The position numbers and the translations under genes are program-made. Under the pieces are notes generated by a model that was given only the letters and a program-made list of their open reading frames with translations, made no database searches and had not been told where the DNA came from. A stretch of 44,095 bases of DNA, from contig CAMENN010000012.1 in the NCBI GenBank assembly GCA_945928315.1, positions 1-44,095 on the forward strand. The letters run 5' to 3'. The DNA is from an uncultured Clostridia bacterium. GTDB lineage: Bacteria; Bacillota; Clostridia; Christensenellales; Aristaeellaceae. Positions 1-8,221 of this stretch are shown here, one piece after another (positions within the stretch are counted from its first letter, which is position 1; each line of letters starts with the position of its first letter).

Positions 1-52
1 AGGTTCTAGTGAAAGCAATTTCATGCAGGTTCAAGTCCTGTTTCCCGCACCA
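1..52 (+). tRNA. tRNA-Leu (anticodon NAG), 3' part only
   Basis: The window opens inside a tRNA. In order one sees the last two anticodon bases AG, the loop bases GT, an anticodon-stem 3' strand TCTAG, a long variable arm (TGAAA-GCAA-TTTCA), the T arm GCAGG-TTCAAGT-CCTGT, the acceptor strand TTCCCGC, discriminator A and an encoded CCA. A long variable arm with discriminator A and an anticodon ending in AG fits leucine, because all NAG anticodons read CUN codons. The first anticodon base and the 5' half lie outside the window. Confidence 0.88.
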
Positions 53-57
53 TGATG

Positions 58-94
58 CCCGGATACCGAAAGGTATCCGGGTGTTTTTGCTTTT
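58..94 (+). terminator. Rho-independent terminator of the tRNA
   Basis: A perfect 10-bp stem (CCCGGATACC / GGTATCCGGG) with a GAAA tetraloop is followed by TGTTTTTGCTTTT, five bases after the tRNA CCA end. Confidence 0.9.
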
Positions 95-205
95 CCGGCA
101 TCGTGTGGGGAAGCGTGCAGCGGGCATGAGCGGGGAGCGGGATGACTCTAGCCTGTCTTCGTGAAGCGCCGGCGCGCCGCAGAAGCGCGAAGCGGCGCAC
201 GGACA

Positions 206-250
206 AACGAAAACCCCCGGAGGCGCCCAGGCGGGACGCAAACCGGGGGT
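206..250 (-). terminator. Terminator of the D-Ala-D-Ala carboxypeptidase gene
   Basis: Read on the minus strand, ACCCCCGG pairs with CCGGGGGT across a GC-rich loop and a short T run (TTTTCG) follows. It begins a few bases after the stop codon of the carboxypeptidase gene. The GCGCGAAGCG motif at 185-194, just beyond it, also occurs in the intergenic repeats near 7.8 and 10.3 kb. Confidence 0.75.
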
Positions 251-255
251 GTGGA

Positions 256-1707
256 TTATCGCAGATACCGCTTCTTCGGCGGGCGGATATCCGGGGCCTT
301 GGCGCGCTTTCTGCGGTGCTTTTTGATGAAGCGCATGATCAGCCACAGCGCTGCCAGCACGATGGCCGGGGGAACGAGGTAATCGAAGGAGAAGCGCGGC
401 CAGGGACTCTCATCCGCGGCGGTGTAGGCCTCGATCTGCTCCAGCGTCGGCGGCGCGTTTTCCCGCGCAGCGATGGAGCGCGTGGCGACCAGCTCGTAGT
501 CGGCCGTAGTGCCGTCCTCCGCGTAGAACGTGAGGATGCCCATCACGTCGCCCATGTTCACCGGGGCGCGGAACTCGCGCGTCCAGCGGATGACGGAGAC
601 CTCGCTGAAGTTCTCACGCAGCAGGTCGATCTTCTCCTGATTGCCGACGATCGTCATGTCGCGCGTCTCATCGACGGCGCGGATGCCCAGCGTCAGCTCG
701 CCGTGGCCGCTGTCCTCCAGCGAGAAGCCGGAGATGTCGATCACCCGCGGGCTCTCCGCGTAGAGCGATTCCGGGCTGATCGACTCCACCTGCGTGAAGC
801 CGTATTCCATCAGCTTCTTTGTGTCCGTCCAGCGGCCGGCCTTCGACGTGTAGAGCACGACGGAGATCAGCTCGATGCCGCCGCGCCTGGCGGAGCCGAT
901 GAAGCAGTAGCCTGCGGCGTTCGTAAAGCCGGTCTTGATGCCCGTGGCGGCGGAGTAGAAGTAGCTGTCCTCCGCCTTGAGGATCGACGTGCCGCCGACC
1001 AGCGTGCGCGCGGGGCGCATGTTCGTATCCGGCATGTCGTAGGTGGGCTTTGAAACGATCTCGCGGAAGAGGTCGTCCTTCATCGCCTCTTGCGCGATGA
1101 TGGCGAGGTCGCGCGCGGTCGTGTAGTGGTTGTCATCGTGCACGCCCGAGGGGTTCGCAAAGTGCGTGTCGGAGGAGCAGCCGAGCATCTGTGCCGTCTG
1201 GTTCATCAGGTCCGCGAAGGCCTCGATGCTCCCGCTGAGGTATTCGGCGATGGCGTTGGCGGCCTCGTTGCCCGACATGACGAGCATCGCGCCGACCAGG
1301 TCCTTCATGTTCACCTTTTCACCCGCGCTCAGCGGCACCTTCTGGTAACCGGAGGGCACCAGGTCGATGGCCTCCTGCGAGATGGTGACGACGTCGTTGT
1401 CAAGGTCCGCCATCTGCAGCGCGATGTAGCCGGTCAGAATCTTGGTGGTTGAGGCGGGGTAGAGAATCTCGTCGGCGTTCTTCTCGAAGAGCACCTCGCC
1501 GGTTGTCGCCTCGATGAGGATCGCGCTCTTGGCGACGAGCATGTCCTTGTCGAGCAGCTCCGGATGCGTTTCATCCCAGCGGATGGCGTCGTCGGGCAGC
1601 TTGGGATCGACCCAGACGTCCGCTGTGTCCTCCGCAAGGCCGGGCGGCGCGAGACAGCTTATACAAAGCGCGACGGCGAGCATCAGCGCAAACAGGCGAT
1701 GGGACAA
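256..1707 (-). CDS. D-alanyl-D-alanine carboxypeptidase (PBP5/DacF type)
   Basis: Penicillin-binding protein that would trim the terminal D-Ala from peptidoglycan stem peptides outside the membrane. A signal peptide (about 1-25) precedes a peptidase S11 domain with all three active-site motifs: STTK (86-89), SGN (145-147) and KTG (258-260). A PBP5-type C-terminal beta domain follows, then a hydrophobic segment near residue 445-460 and a basic tail, so the protein is membrane-anchored. The start is a TTG with GGAGG seven bases upstream; no better ATG exists. The gene is monocistronic, with its own promoter and terminator, and is divergent from the two-component operon. Family assignment is firm; the choice among dacA, dacB and dacF is not. 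Confidence 0.93.
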   Translation of the reverse strand: MSHRLFALMLAVALCISCLAPPGLAEDTADVWVDPKLPDDAIRWDETHPELLDKDMLVAKSAILIEATTGEVLFEKNADEILYPASTTKILTGYIALQMADLDNDVVTISQEAIDLVPSGYQKVPLSAGEKVNMKDLVGAMLVMSGNEAANAIAEYLSGSIEAFADLMNQTAQMLGCSSDTHFANPSGVHDDNHYTTARDLAIIAQEAMKDDLFREIVSKPTYDMPDTNMRPARTLVGGTSILKAEDSYFYSAATGIKTGFTNAAGYCFIGSARRGGIELISVVLYTSKAGRWTDTKKLMEYGFTQVESISPESLYAESPRVIDISGFSLEDSGHGELTLGIRAVDETRDMTIVGNQEKIDLLRENFSEVSVIRWTREFRAPVNMGDVMGILTFYAEDGTTADYELVATRSIAARENAPPTLEQIEAYTAADESPWPRFSFDYLVPPAIVLAALWLIMRFIKKHRRKRAKAPDIRPPKKRYLR

Positions 1708-1761
1708 GCGATTTCCTCCATCATGGGTGTGTTTTGGCCAAAAAGGCCATACCTGCCCTTT

Positions 1762-1790
1762 AATATACCACTTTTGCCGGGAATTGTACA
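1762..1790 (-). promoter_or_regulatory. Probable sigma-A promoter of the carboxypeptidase gene
   Basis: Minus strand: -35 TGTACA, 17-bp spacer, -10 TATATT with an extended TGG just before it. It lies about 55 bases upstream of the TTG start. The rest of the 1708-2004 gap holds the divergent promoter listed next and nothing else that I recognise. Confidence 0.6.
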
Positions 1791-1915
1791 GATCAAGAAA
1801 CCGGATTCCCGCCCGGGAGAGGCATAAAAGGGGGAAATCTGCGGAAGAAATATTTCACAAACGACGTAAAGACCGGAAAATGTTACAAACAATGCGAAAA
1901 AGTATGTCCGGCACC

Positions 1916-1945
1916 TTGATTTCTATGGGCTTTTTGCGTTACAAT
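1916..1945 (+). promoter_or_regulatory. Probable sigma-A promoter of the two-component/GerMN operon
   Basis: -35 TTGATT, 18-bp spacer, -10 TACAAT, about 60 bases upstream of the response regulator start. It would drive the plus-strand run up to holA, as no terminator is seen inside that run. Confidence 0.6.
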
Positions 1946-2004
1946 AGGTCTATATTCAGAGCATGGCGGATACTGCCCTCCGCGCTCGGGAATGGGGAAT
2001 AGAT

Positions 2005-2703
2005 ATGGCGAAAAGAATTCTGCTTGTGGACGACGAACCCCTGATTCTCAAGGGACTGAAATATTCGCTCGAACAGGACGGCTATCAGACGGACTCCGCG
2101 ATGGACGGCGAGGAGGCGCTGGAAAAGTTCTTTTCCGGCGAGTACGACCTGATCCTGCTGGACGTGATGCTGCCCGGCCTCGACGGCATTGAGGTCTGCC
2201 AGCGCGTGCGCGAGCGCTCCAACGTGCCCATCATCATGCTCACCGCCAAGGGCGAGGACATGGACAAGATCCTGGGTCTGGAGTACGGCGCGGACGACTA
2301 CATGACCAAACCGTTCAACATCCTGGAGGTCAAGGCGCGCATCAAGTCGATCTTCCGGCGCAGCGCGCCCGCCACCGTCGTGGAGGTGGAGGAGAAGCGC
2401 ATCGTGCGCGTGCGGGATCTGGAGGTCAACTGCCAGAACCGCACCGTGACGCTCGCCGGGCGTGCCGTGCGCCTGACGGCCAAGGAGTTTGACCTGCTTC
2501 AGCTGTTCATCACGCACCGCGGCAAGGTCTACAGCCGCGAGAGCCTGTTGGAAACGGTCTGGAAGTACGACTACATGGGCGATATGCGCACCGTGGACGT
2601 GCACATCCGCCGCCTGCGCGAGAAGATCGAGCGGGATACCTCCAGCCCGGAATTCATCCTGACCAAATGGGGAGTGGGTTACTATTTCACGGACAAGGAT
2701 TAA
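2005..2703 (+). CDS. OmpR/PhoB-family response regulator
   Basis: DNA-binding response regulator that would be phosphorylated by the kinase encoded next. The receiver has the acidic pair DDE near residue 9-11, phospho-acceptor D53 (LLDVMLPG) and the conserved K in MTKPF. A winged-helix output domain covers about residues 130-230 (DLLQLF, RTVDVHIRRLREKIE, GVGYYF). The track frame opens at 1963, but ATG 2005 starts exactly at the family's conserved MAKRILLVDDE; the ribosome site (GGGGAAT) is only fair. The kinase begins 13 bases downstream. A WalR-, ResD- or MtrA-like role is possible; sequence alone does not decide. Confidence 0.93.
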   Translation: MAKRILLVDDEPLILKGLKYSLEQDGYQTDSAMDGEEALEKFFSGEYDLILLDVMLPGLDGIEVCQRVRERSNVPIIMLTAKGEDMDKILGLEYGADDYMTKPFNILEVKARIKSIFRRSAPATVVEVEEKRIVRVRDLEVNCQNRTVTLAGRAVRLTAKEFDLLQLFITHRGKVYSRESLLETVWKYDYMGDMRTVDVHIRRLREKIERDTSSPEFILTKWGVGYYFTDKD

Positions 2704-2716
2704 CCCGCTGCACTCC

Positions 2717-4153
2717 GTGCGAACCAAAATCCTGATCGCCTTCCTGCTGGTCATCGGCGCGTCATTCTATCTGGTGGCGGCGTCAACGATCCGCATGGTC
2801 GGCGATTCTCTTTTTGAGGACACGGTCCGCGCGCAGATGACGCACGTGGAGCAGCTGGCGGTGACGCTCGCGGAGCAGGAGATGCCCGCCGACGCGTTTT
2901 ATCAGCGGCTTTTGGAGGCGGCGCGCCAGAGCGGCGGCCGCCTTCTGGTCGTCGATACGGACGGCAAGGTGACGTTTGACACGTTCGACGAGCGCTGCGG
3001 CACGCGCCTGGCGCTCTCGGAGGTCTACGCGGTGCTGGACGGCGAGAAGGACGCCGACTACGGCTTCCATCAGCAGGACGGCGAGGGTCGCCGGCAGGCT
3101 GCCTCCGTGCTGGACAGGCTCAGCGGACGCGATCTGAACCAGATCTGGGTCGGATGCTTCTGCGCGGCGCTCTGGCGCGGGGGACAGCGCACGGGCGCGC
3201 TGGTGCTCGTCACCTCCGTGCAGGACACCGTTGATTCGCTGACCTCCATGCGCGACCAGATGCTCGGCGTGTTCCTGTTGGCGCTGGCGGTTGTGCTGGT
3301 GCTGGCGGGATTCATCTCGCGCATCGTGACCCGGCCGGTCCGGGAACTCTCCGACGGCATCGAGCGCATGAGCAAGGGCGACTATCAGCACCGCGTGCAC
3401 GTCCCGGGCAAGGGCGAGATGGCGCAGCTGGCCGCCGCGTTCAACCAGATGAGCGAGCAGGTGCACAACCTCGATGAGGCGCGCAACCAGTTCGTCTCCA
3501 ACGCCTCCCACGAGCTCAAGACGCCGCTGGCGACGATCAAGATCCTCGTGGAGTCGATGATGTATCAGGACGACATGGACCCGCAGCTGCGCAGGGAGTT
3601 CCTGGGCGACATCGACAAGGAGATTGACCGGCTGTCCTCCGTGGTCGGCGACCTGCTGACGCTCGTGCACATCGACAGCCACAAGCTGCGCCTGCGCCGC
3701 GAGATGATGCTCTTTGCCGACACCGTGCGCGAGAGCGCGGCGCGCCTGGCGCCGCTGGCAAAAAAGCGCGGACAGACCCTGACCACCGAGATCGCCGACA
3801 GCTGCGAGATGTTCGCCGATCCCGGCAAGCTCGCGCAGGTCTGCTACAACATCATCGAGAACGCCATCAAGTATACGCCCGACGGCGGCACCATCACCGT
3901 GACGCTTCATCGCATGGGCCGCGACGCCGTGCTGGAGATCAGCGACACCGGCGTAGGCATCCCGGCGGAGGACCTGCCGCACGTCTTTGACCGCTTCTAC
4001 CGCGTGGACAAGGCGCGCTCGCGCGACACGGGCGGCACGGGCCTCGGCCTGTCGATCGTCCAGCAGATCGTGCGCCTGCATGCCGGCTCCGTGACCGTCT
4101 CCTCCGAGCCGGGCAAGGGGACGACGTTCACCGTGCAGCTGCCCGTCAAGTGA
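2717..4153 (+). CDS. Membrane sensor histidine kinase (HAMP-HisKA-HATPase)
   Basis: Partner kinase of the preceding regulator. TM1 is at about 5-24, an extracytoplasmic sensor region covers about 25-175, and TM2 (VFLLALAVVLVLAG) leads into HAMP (RPVRELSDGIERMSKGDY). The HisKA phospho-acceptor is H265 in SNASHELKTPLAT. The ATPase has the N box (NIIENAIKYTPDGG), DTGVGI, FDRFYRVDKARSR and GGTGLGLSIV. It starts at GTG with a weak ribosome site, so translation may be coupled to the regulator 13 bases upstream. Its stop overlaps the ribosome site of the GerMN gene. The large, family-poor sensor region suggests an envelope signal; the ligand is unknown. Confidence 0.93.
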   Translation: MRTKILIAFLLVIGASFYLVAASTIRMVGDSLFEDTVRAQMTHVEQLAVTLAEQEMPADAFYQRLLEAARQSGGRLLVVDTDGKVTFDTFDERCGTRLALSEVYAVLDGEKDADYGFHQQDGEGRRQAASVLDRLSGRDLNQIWVGCFCAALWRGGQRTGALVLVTSVQDTVDSLTSMRDQMLGVFLLALAVVLVLAGFISRIVTRPVRELSDGIERMSKGDYQHRVHVPGKGEMAQLAAAFNQMSEQVHNLDEARNQFVSNASHELKTPLATIKILVESMMYQDDMDPQLRREFLGDIDKEIDRLSSVVGDLLTLVHIDSHKLRLRREMMLFADTVRESAARLAPLAKKRGQTLTTEIADSCEMFADPGKLAQVCYNIIENAIKYTPDGGTITVTLHRMGRDAVLEISDTGVGIPAEDLPHVFDRFYRVDKARSRDTGGTGLGLSIVQQIVRLHAGSVTVSSEPGKGTTFTVQLPVK

Positions 4154-4164
4154 GGAGGATGCGC

Positions 4165-5169
4165 ATGAAGAAAGCGATCATGACGGTTCTGCTTGCGCTG
4201 GCGATCGTGCTCCTTGGCCCATCCGTGCGGCAGCTGGTGCAGGAAGCCGCTCAGGGCATGCGGCAGGAGGAGGCGGCGCCCGCCGTGCAGCAGGAGCCGC
4301 TGTTCACGCAGACGGAGCATGTGGCCTCCGATGAAATCGGGGTCACGCTCTATTACCGCTACGGGGAGACCGCCGTGCTGGGCATGGAGCGGCACACGTT
4401 CGATCTGCGCCGCGAGGAGACCGTCGCGCGCAGCATCGTCGAGCAGCTCGTCGCCGGGCCGGACAGCGCGCATGGCCGCCTGAGCGGCGTGTTCCCGCGC
4501 GATACGCAGGTGCTCTCCGTCACCGCGGAGGGCAGCACCGTGTATGTCACCCTCAGCGACGACTTTCTGGGCCGGCCGGATGGCGCGCCTGAGGACTGGG
4601 AGGACCTGAGCGATTGGCAGGAGGAGGCGACGCTGCGGCGCTGGCTCGCCGTGCAGTCCCTCGTCTGCTCTCTGACCGAGGGCGGACGCTATCAGCGCGT
4701 GCAGCTCTACGTCGCCCGGAGCGACGACGATGTGCCCGAGCGGATTCCGCTGTACTGGTTTGACCGGGACGTGCGGGACAGGACGGTCGTGCTGGCGGCC
4801 TGTTCGCGCGATGAGCAGGTGATCCTGACGCCGCAGCGCGCGATGCAGATGATCCTCGATGGCTGGCAGCAGCGCGACGAGGCGGCGGTGTATGCGCTGC
4901 TGTGCGCGGACGAGGACGGGCAGATGCTCACGCTCAGCGCGTTCGAGGCGAAGATGCGGGAGGCGGATGTCTCGCTGCTGACGGCGGAGATCTCCGGCGG
5001 CACGATCGACGCGACGGGCCGGGCGGCCACGATCGTGCTTGACGGCGCGATCCGCTCGAGCGACGGCGGCGAGGCACGGATTATCCGCGAGTCCGTGCCG
5101 CTGACGCTCGCGGGCGACAACTGGGCCATGCGCATGAGCACCTTCCTGAGCCTCGTCATCCGGGAGTGA
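4165..5169 (+). CDS. GerMN-domain protein, membrane-anchored or secreted
   Basis: A short hydrophobic N-terminus (MTVLLALAIVLLGP, no lipobox Cys) is followed by a GerMN domain at about residues 55-190 (VTLYYRYGETAVLGMERHTFDL, GVFPRDTQVLSV, VYVTLSDDF). The C-terminal 130 residues look like an NTF2-like or DUF4878-type fold (VILTPQRAMQMILDGWQQRD), which is a weaker call. GerMN domains are known from GerM of sporulating Firmicutes and from LpqB, the MtrB partner of actinobacteria. The track opens at GTG 4150, but GAGGAGG is well placed for ATG 4165. It sits directly behind the kinase, so a role in modulating that kinase is plausible, though inferred. Confidence 0.8.
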   Translation: MKKAIMTVLLALAIVLLGPSVRQLVQEAAQGMRQEEAAPAVQQEPLFTQTEHVASDEIGVTLYYRYGETAVLGMERHTFDLRREETVARSIVEQLVAGPDSAHGRLSGVFPRDTQVLSVTAEGSTVYVTLSDDFLGRPDGAPEDWEDLSDWQEEATLRRWLAVQSLVCSLTEGGRYQRVQLYVARSDDDVPERIPLYWFDRDVRDRTVVLAACSRDEQVILTPQRAMQMILDGWQQRDEAAVYALLCADEDGQMLTLSAFEAKMREADVSLLTAEISGGTIDATGRAATIVLDGAIRSSDGGEARIIRESVPLTLAGDNWAMRMSTFLSLVIRE

Positions 5170-5223
5170 CAGGACGCCCGGAACCGGGCTGCATGCGATT
5201 CTTTCCATATATAAGGAGCACAC

Positions 5224-6738
5224 ATGAACACAACCACGATCCGCCGGGCGGCCTGCGCCCTGATGCTGGCCGGAACGCTTGCCCTGCTCACCGGCTGCGT
5301 CTCGCAGATGACCGAGCGGCCCGCGCAGGACATCTCGGCGATGGACATTCCGATCGACGCGCAGGCGCCGGAGGCCGACGCCTTTGCCGCGCGCGAGGAG
5401 ACCTTCGCGCTTTATTACCTCAGTGAGGACGGCGCACGGCTCCGGCCTGTCGTCCGGACCGTCACCGTCGAGGACGGCATGAGCCGCAGCGAGGCGGCCC
5501 TGCGCGCCCTCATGGACGGCCCGCAGGAGGGGGAGGACGGCGTGAGCTGGCCGGAGATCGGCCGTCTCACCGGGGCGCGGAGCTATGCGCTCTCCTGCGG
5601 CGTGGCGACCGTCGAGCTGCCCGCGCGGGCGCGCGCGCTCACCCCGGCGCAGCTCTACGCCGTGCGCATGGCCGTTGCCTGCACGCTGACCGAGTTCCAG
5701 GAGGTTTCCTACGTCAATGTGCTCGTCGGCGGGCGCGAGGAGGGGCTGGACCTCGCCGGAACGCTGGCCGTCGGCGCGCTTTCCCGCGCAGAGGACCTCG
5801 ACGTGGCCTCCCGCTTTGCGCGCCTCGATGAGCAGCGGCAGAGCGCGTCTGGCGGCATCACGCGCGACACCACGCTCTGGTTTCCCTCGCAGGACGGGCA
5901 GTGGATTGTGCCCCAGGTGCGCAGCGTGAGCTATTCCTCCGCCTCGGCGATCGACTACCTGTACACGCTGCTGGAGGAGCTGGGCGCCGGGACGGACCAT
6001 CCGATGGCCGCCGGGCTTCCCGCGCCGATGCAGTATATCGGGGAGATGCCCGAAATCGTGCGCACGGAGGACGGCGCGACCCTGGCCGTGGAGCTGCAGT
6101 TCGATGCGTCGCTCGATGCGGCGCTTGCAGAGGCCGGGCTCACCCGCAGCGTATACCTCGCGGCGCTGACCGATACGCTGATGGGCTTCATTCCCGGCAT
6201 CGACGGGCTGCGCGTGCGCATCGGCGGGGAGGCGGTTGAAGCGCTTGACGCGCAGCAGACGCCCCGCGGTGAAGCGCTCCTCTTTGCGGAGGGCATGATG
6301 ACCCGCGCGGACTTTGCGGGCTATGCCGGCGCACCGTGCACGCTCTATCTCCCGGCGGAAGGGGGGATTTGCGAGGTGTCCTGCGTCGTCGATCAGCAGC
6401 GGGCAAACAGCCCGCGCGAGCGGCTTGGCCAGCTGATGCGCATGGGCGCGCTGCCGCGGGGCCTGACCGACGCAGACGTGCTTGCCGTCGCGGTGGAGCC
6501 GGAGCGCGTGCTCGTGAACCTCTCCGGCGCGTTCGCCGAGGCGCTGTCCGGGCTGAGCGCGCAGGAGGAGCGCGCAGCCGTCTACGCGATGGTCAACACG
6601 CTCACGGAGTTCGCCGGGACGGACGGCACGCCCCAGCGCATCGCGTTCTTCTTTGACGGGGTGCAGCGGGAAAGCCTGGCCGGGGGCATCGAGATGCGCG
6701 GTGAGCTGATGAGAAATCCGGGAATGGTGGTGGATTGA
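5224..6738 (+). CDS. GerMN-domain lipoprotein with two or three tandem domains
   Basis: A signal peptide with lipobox (LLTGC) predicts a lipid-anchored extracellular protein. Three stretches share the GerMN layout: FALYYLSEDGARLRPVVRTV (about 60-190), TLWFPSQDGQWIVPQVRSV (about 220-350) and a more divergent third (CTLYLPAEGGICEVSCVV, about 375-500). Each has a leading strand pattern, a central MDGPQEGE-, EELGAG- or MGALPRG-like turn and a later VxVxLS/VELP strand. The last part, with FFFDGVQRESLAGGIEMRG, resembles the GerM C-terminus. AAGGAG precedes the ATG. It follows the other GerMN gene by 54 bases and runs into holA with almost no gap. Confidence 0.8.
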   Translation: MNTTTIRRAACALMLAGTLALLTGCVSQMTERPAQDISAMDIPIDAQAPEADAFAAREETFALYYLSEDGARLRPVVRTVTVEDGMSRSEAALRALMDGPQEGEDGVSWPEIGRLTGARSYALSCGVATVELPARARALTPAQLYAVRMAVACTLTEFQEVSYVNVLVGGREEGLDLAGTLAVGALSRAEDLDVASRFARLDEQRQSASGGITRDTTLWFPSQDGQWIVPQVRSVSYSSASAIDYLYTLLEELGAGTDHPMAAGLPAPMQYIGEMPEIVRTEDGATLAVELQFDASLDAALAEAGLTRSVYLAALTDTLMGFIPGIDGLRVRIGGEAVEALDAQQTPRGEALLFAEGMMTRADFAGYAGAPCTLYLPAEGGICEVSCVVDQQRANSPRERLGQLMRMGALPRGLTDADVLAVAVEPERVLVNLSGAFAEALSGLSAQEERAAVYAMVNTLTEFAGTDGTPQRIAFFFDGVQRESLAGGIEMRGELMRNPGMVVD

Positions 6739-6740
6739 CG

Positions 6741-7754
6741 ATGGATCAGTGGGCGTTCTTTGACGAGCTGAAGGCGGGTACCGTCCGCAATGTCTACTGC
6801 TTTTACGGGCCGGAGGCGTACATCCGGCGCAGCGCGGTGGCAAAGCTGCGTGAGAAGGTGCTCATGCCGGGGCTGGAGGACATGAACGAGACGGTGCTCT
6901 CCGCGCCGACGGCCCAGCAGATCATCGAGAGCTGCGAGACGCTGCCGATGATGAGCGATTACCGGCTGATCATCGTGCGGGACTGCGCGCTCACGCAGAA
7001 CGGCAAGGCGAAGGACGAGGCGCAGGAGAGCGCCGCACTGTGCGAGTATCTGCCGCGCGTGCCGGAGACGACCTGCCTGCTGTTCGACCTGGGCGACGGC
7101 GTGGACAAGCGCAAGAAGCTCGCGCAGGCGCTGATGAAGCTGCCGGGCGCGGTCGGCTTCGACGCGCTCGACGATGCGCAGCTTGCCCGCTGGATGGGGC
7201 AGACGCTGCGCCCGCTGGGCAAGCGCATGGACCGCGCAGCGTGCGAGGCGCTCGCCTTTACCAGCGGCCGCGACCTCACGATGCTCTCCGGCGAGCTGCA
7301 GAAACTCGCGGCGTACGTCGGCGAGCGCACGGACATCACGACGCAGGACATCGAGCAGGTCGCCACGCACACGGCGGAGTGCACCGTGTTCGCCATGGTG
7401 GACGCCATCACCGAGGGGCGCGCGCAGCAGGCGTTCGAGCTGCTGGGCGTGCTGCTGCAGGGCGGCGAGCAGCGCATCGGCATCCTTGCGATGATCACGC
7501 GCCAGTACCGGCAGATGATGCATCTGAGCGCAATGCAGGGCGAGCGCACGCCGCAGGCGCAGCAGGCGAAGCTGCTGGGCGTTCCGCCGTTCGCCCTGAA
7601 CCGGCTGACGCGCCAGGTGGGCAGGCGCTCCTATGCGTCGCTGCGCGGATGCGTGGAAGCCTGCGTGCAGGCGGATTACGACATCAAACGCGGCGCGCTG
7701 CGCGAGGAGGCTGCGCTTGAGCAGCTGATGCTGCGGCTGCTCAGCGCGCGGTGA
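6741..7754 (+). CDS. holA: DNA polymerase III subunit delta
   Basis: Clamp-loader delta subunit, which opens the sliding clamp during replication. Recognised from the N-terminal FYGPEAYIRRSAVAKLREKV, the NETVLSAPTAQQIIESCETLPMM-type segment, RLIIVRDC, and the C-terminal helical region (GRDLTMLSGELQKLAAY, FAMVDAITEGRAQQAFELLG, RQYRQMM). The length (about 337 aa) is normal for YqeN/HolA. Start alternatives are TTG 6735, overlapping the previous stop, and ATG 6741; ATG is chosen. Clostridial holA genes often stand near competence or translation genes, so its place behind GerMN genes is probably incidental. No terminator follows directly; a repeat-rich gap does. Confidence 0.93.
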   Translation: MDQWAFFDELKAGTVRNVYCFYGPEAYIRRSAVAKLREKVLMPGLEDMNETVLSAPTAQQIIESCETLPMMSDYRLIIVRDCALTQNGKAKDEAQESAALCEYLPRVPETTCLLFDLGDGVDKRKKLAQALMKLPGAVGFDALDDAQLARWMGQTLRPLGKRMDRAACEALAFTSGRDLTMLSGELQKLAAYVGERTDITTQDIEQVATHTAECTVFAMVDAITEGRAQQAFELLGVLLQGGEQRIGILAMITRQYRQMMHLSAMQGERTPQAQQAKLLGVPPFALNRLTRQVGRRSYASLRGCVEACVQADYDIKRGALREEAALEQLMLRLLSAR

Positions 7755-7955
7755 CATGATGCTCAAAAGCACGAGCTATAAGCGCGAAGCGAGGAGGGGT
7801 CCGGGGACTGGTCCCCAGGCTAGGGGTTTGGGGGATGAAATCCCCCAACGTTCCCGAATCGCGAAGCGACCAAAGAAAAAGCAGTCAGGGAGCGAAGCGA
7901 TCCCCGAAGGCGGGCTTTCTCATGGCATGAGTCATCCTGAGCGCAGCTGACGCGA
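7755..7955. repeat. Intergenic repeat block with GCGAAGCGA motifs and hairpins
   Basis: No convincing gene. The motif GCGCGAAGCGAGG (7782-7794) is followed by GC-rich palindromes: GGGGA-CTGG-TCCCC (7803-7816) and a perfect 9-bp stem TTGGGGGAT-GAA-ATCCCCCAA (7828-7848). Two more GCGAAGCGA copies follow at about 7859 and 7891. The same motif recurs at 185, 10261, 10294 and, with one change, near 10350. The hairpins carry no T run, so they are not classic terminators; they could stabilise the holA mRNA end. Confidence 0.6.
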
Positions 7956-7990
7956 AAAAACCCTCCGCCGCATACGATAGAGCGGAGGAG
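7956..7990 (-). terminator. Minus-strand terminator, probably of the CAP-domain gene
   Basis: Minus strand: CCTCCGC, a 13-base loop and GCGGAGG, followed by GTTTTTTCGCG. It lies about 210 bases after the CAP gene stop. The right arm of the stem is also the Shine-Dalgarno sequence of the small plus-strand ORF at 8000. Confidence 0.6.
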
Positions 7991-7999
7991 GGATGTTTG

Positions 8000-8221
8000 A
8001 TGAAGAGCCTGAAAATGCAGGACCCGGCCCTCTCGGAGCGGGTCGTCTTTGCGCCGGCGCTCACGCCGATGGAGGCCGCGATGCTTCCGGCTATGCAAAG
8101 GCCCCGGTGCGGCGCGCTGGCCCTGGCGCGCGCATCGTTTGCGCCGGGAGAGCGCAGACGGGAGGAGGGGCTTCGCCTGCCAAGGCTGCCCGGCTGGGGG
8201 CCTCACCGGCAGAAGATCTGA
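8000..8221 (+). CDS. Possible small protein, 73 aa, unknown function
   Basis: I do not recognise this product. Support comes from a very strong ribosome site (GGAGGAGGG seven bases before the ATG) and the high G/C at third positions typical of this genome's genes. The start is MKSLKMQDPALSERVVF; the C-terminal half is rich in Arg, Pro and Gly, with no signal peptide or membrane segment. It overlaps the last 19 bases of the convergent CAP gene tail to tail, which argues against it somewhat, and no plus-strand promoter or terminator is clear. The track's longer frame from 7993 (199 aa) reads antisense through the CAP gene and is a shadow. Confidence 0.35.
   Translation: MKSLKMQDPALSERVVFAPALTPMEAAMLPAMQRPRCGALALARASFAPGERRREEGLRLPRLPGWGPHRQKI

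Noticed and set aside
3997-6843. 948-aa minus-strand ORF antisense to the kinase end and GerMN genes
   Set aside because: Same cause: a shadow of high-G+C coding DNA, no ribosome site, no domains.
7803-7848. Terminator of holA
   Set aside because: The hairpins are strong but no T run follows on the plus strand.
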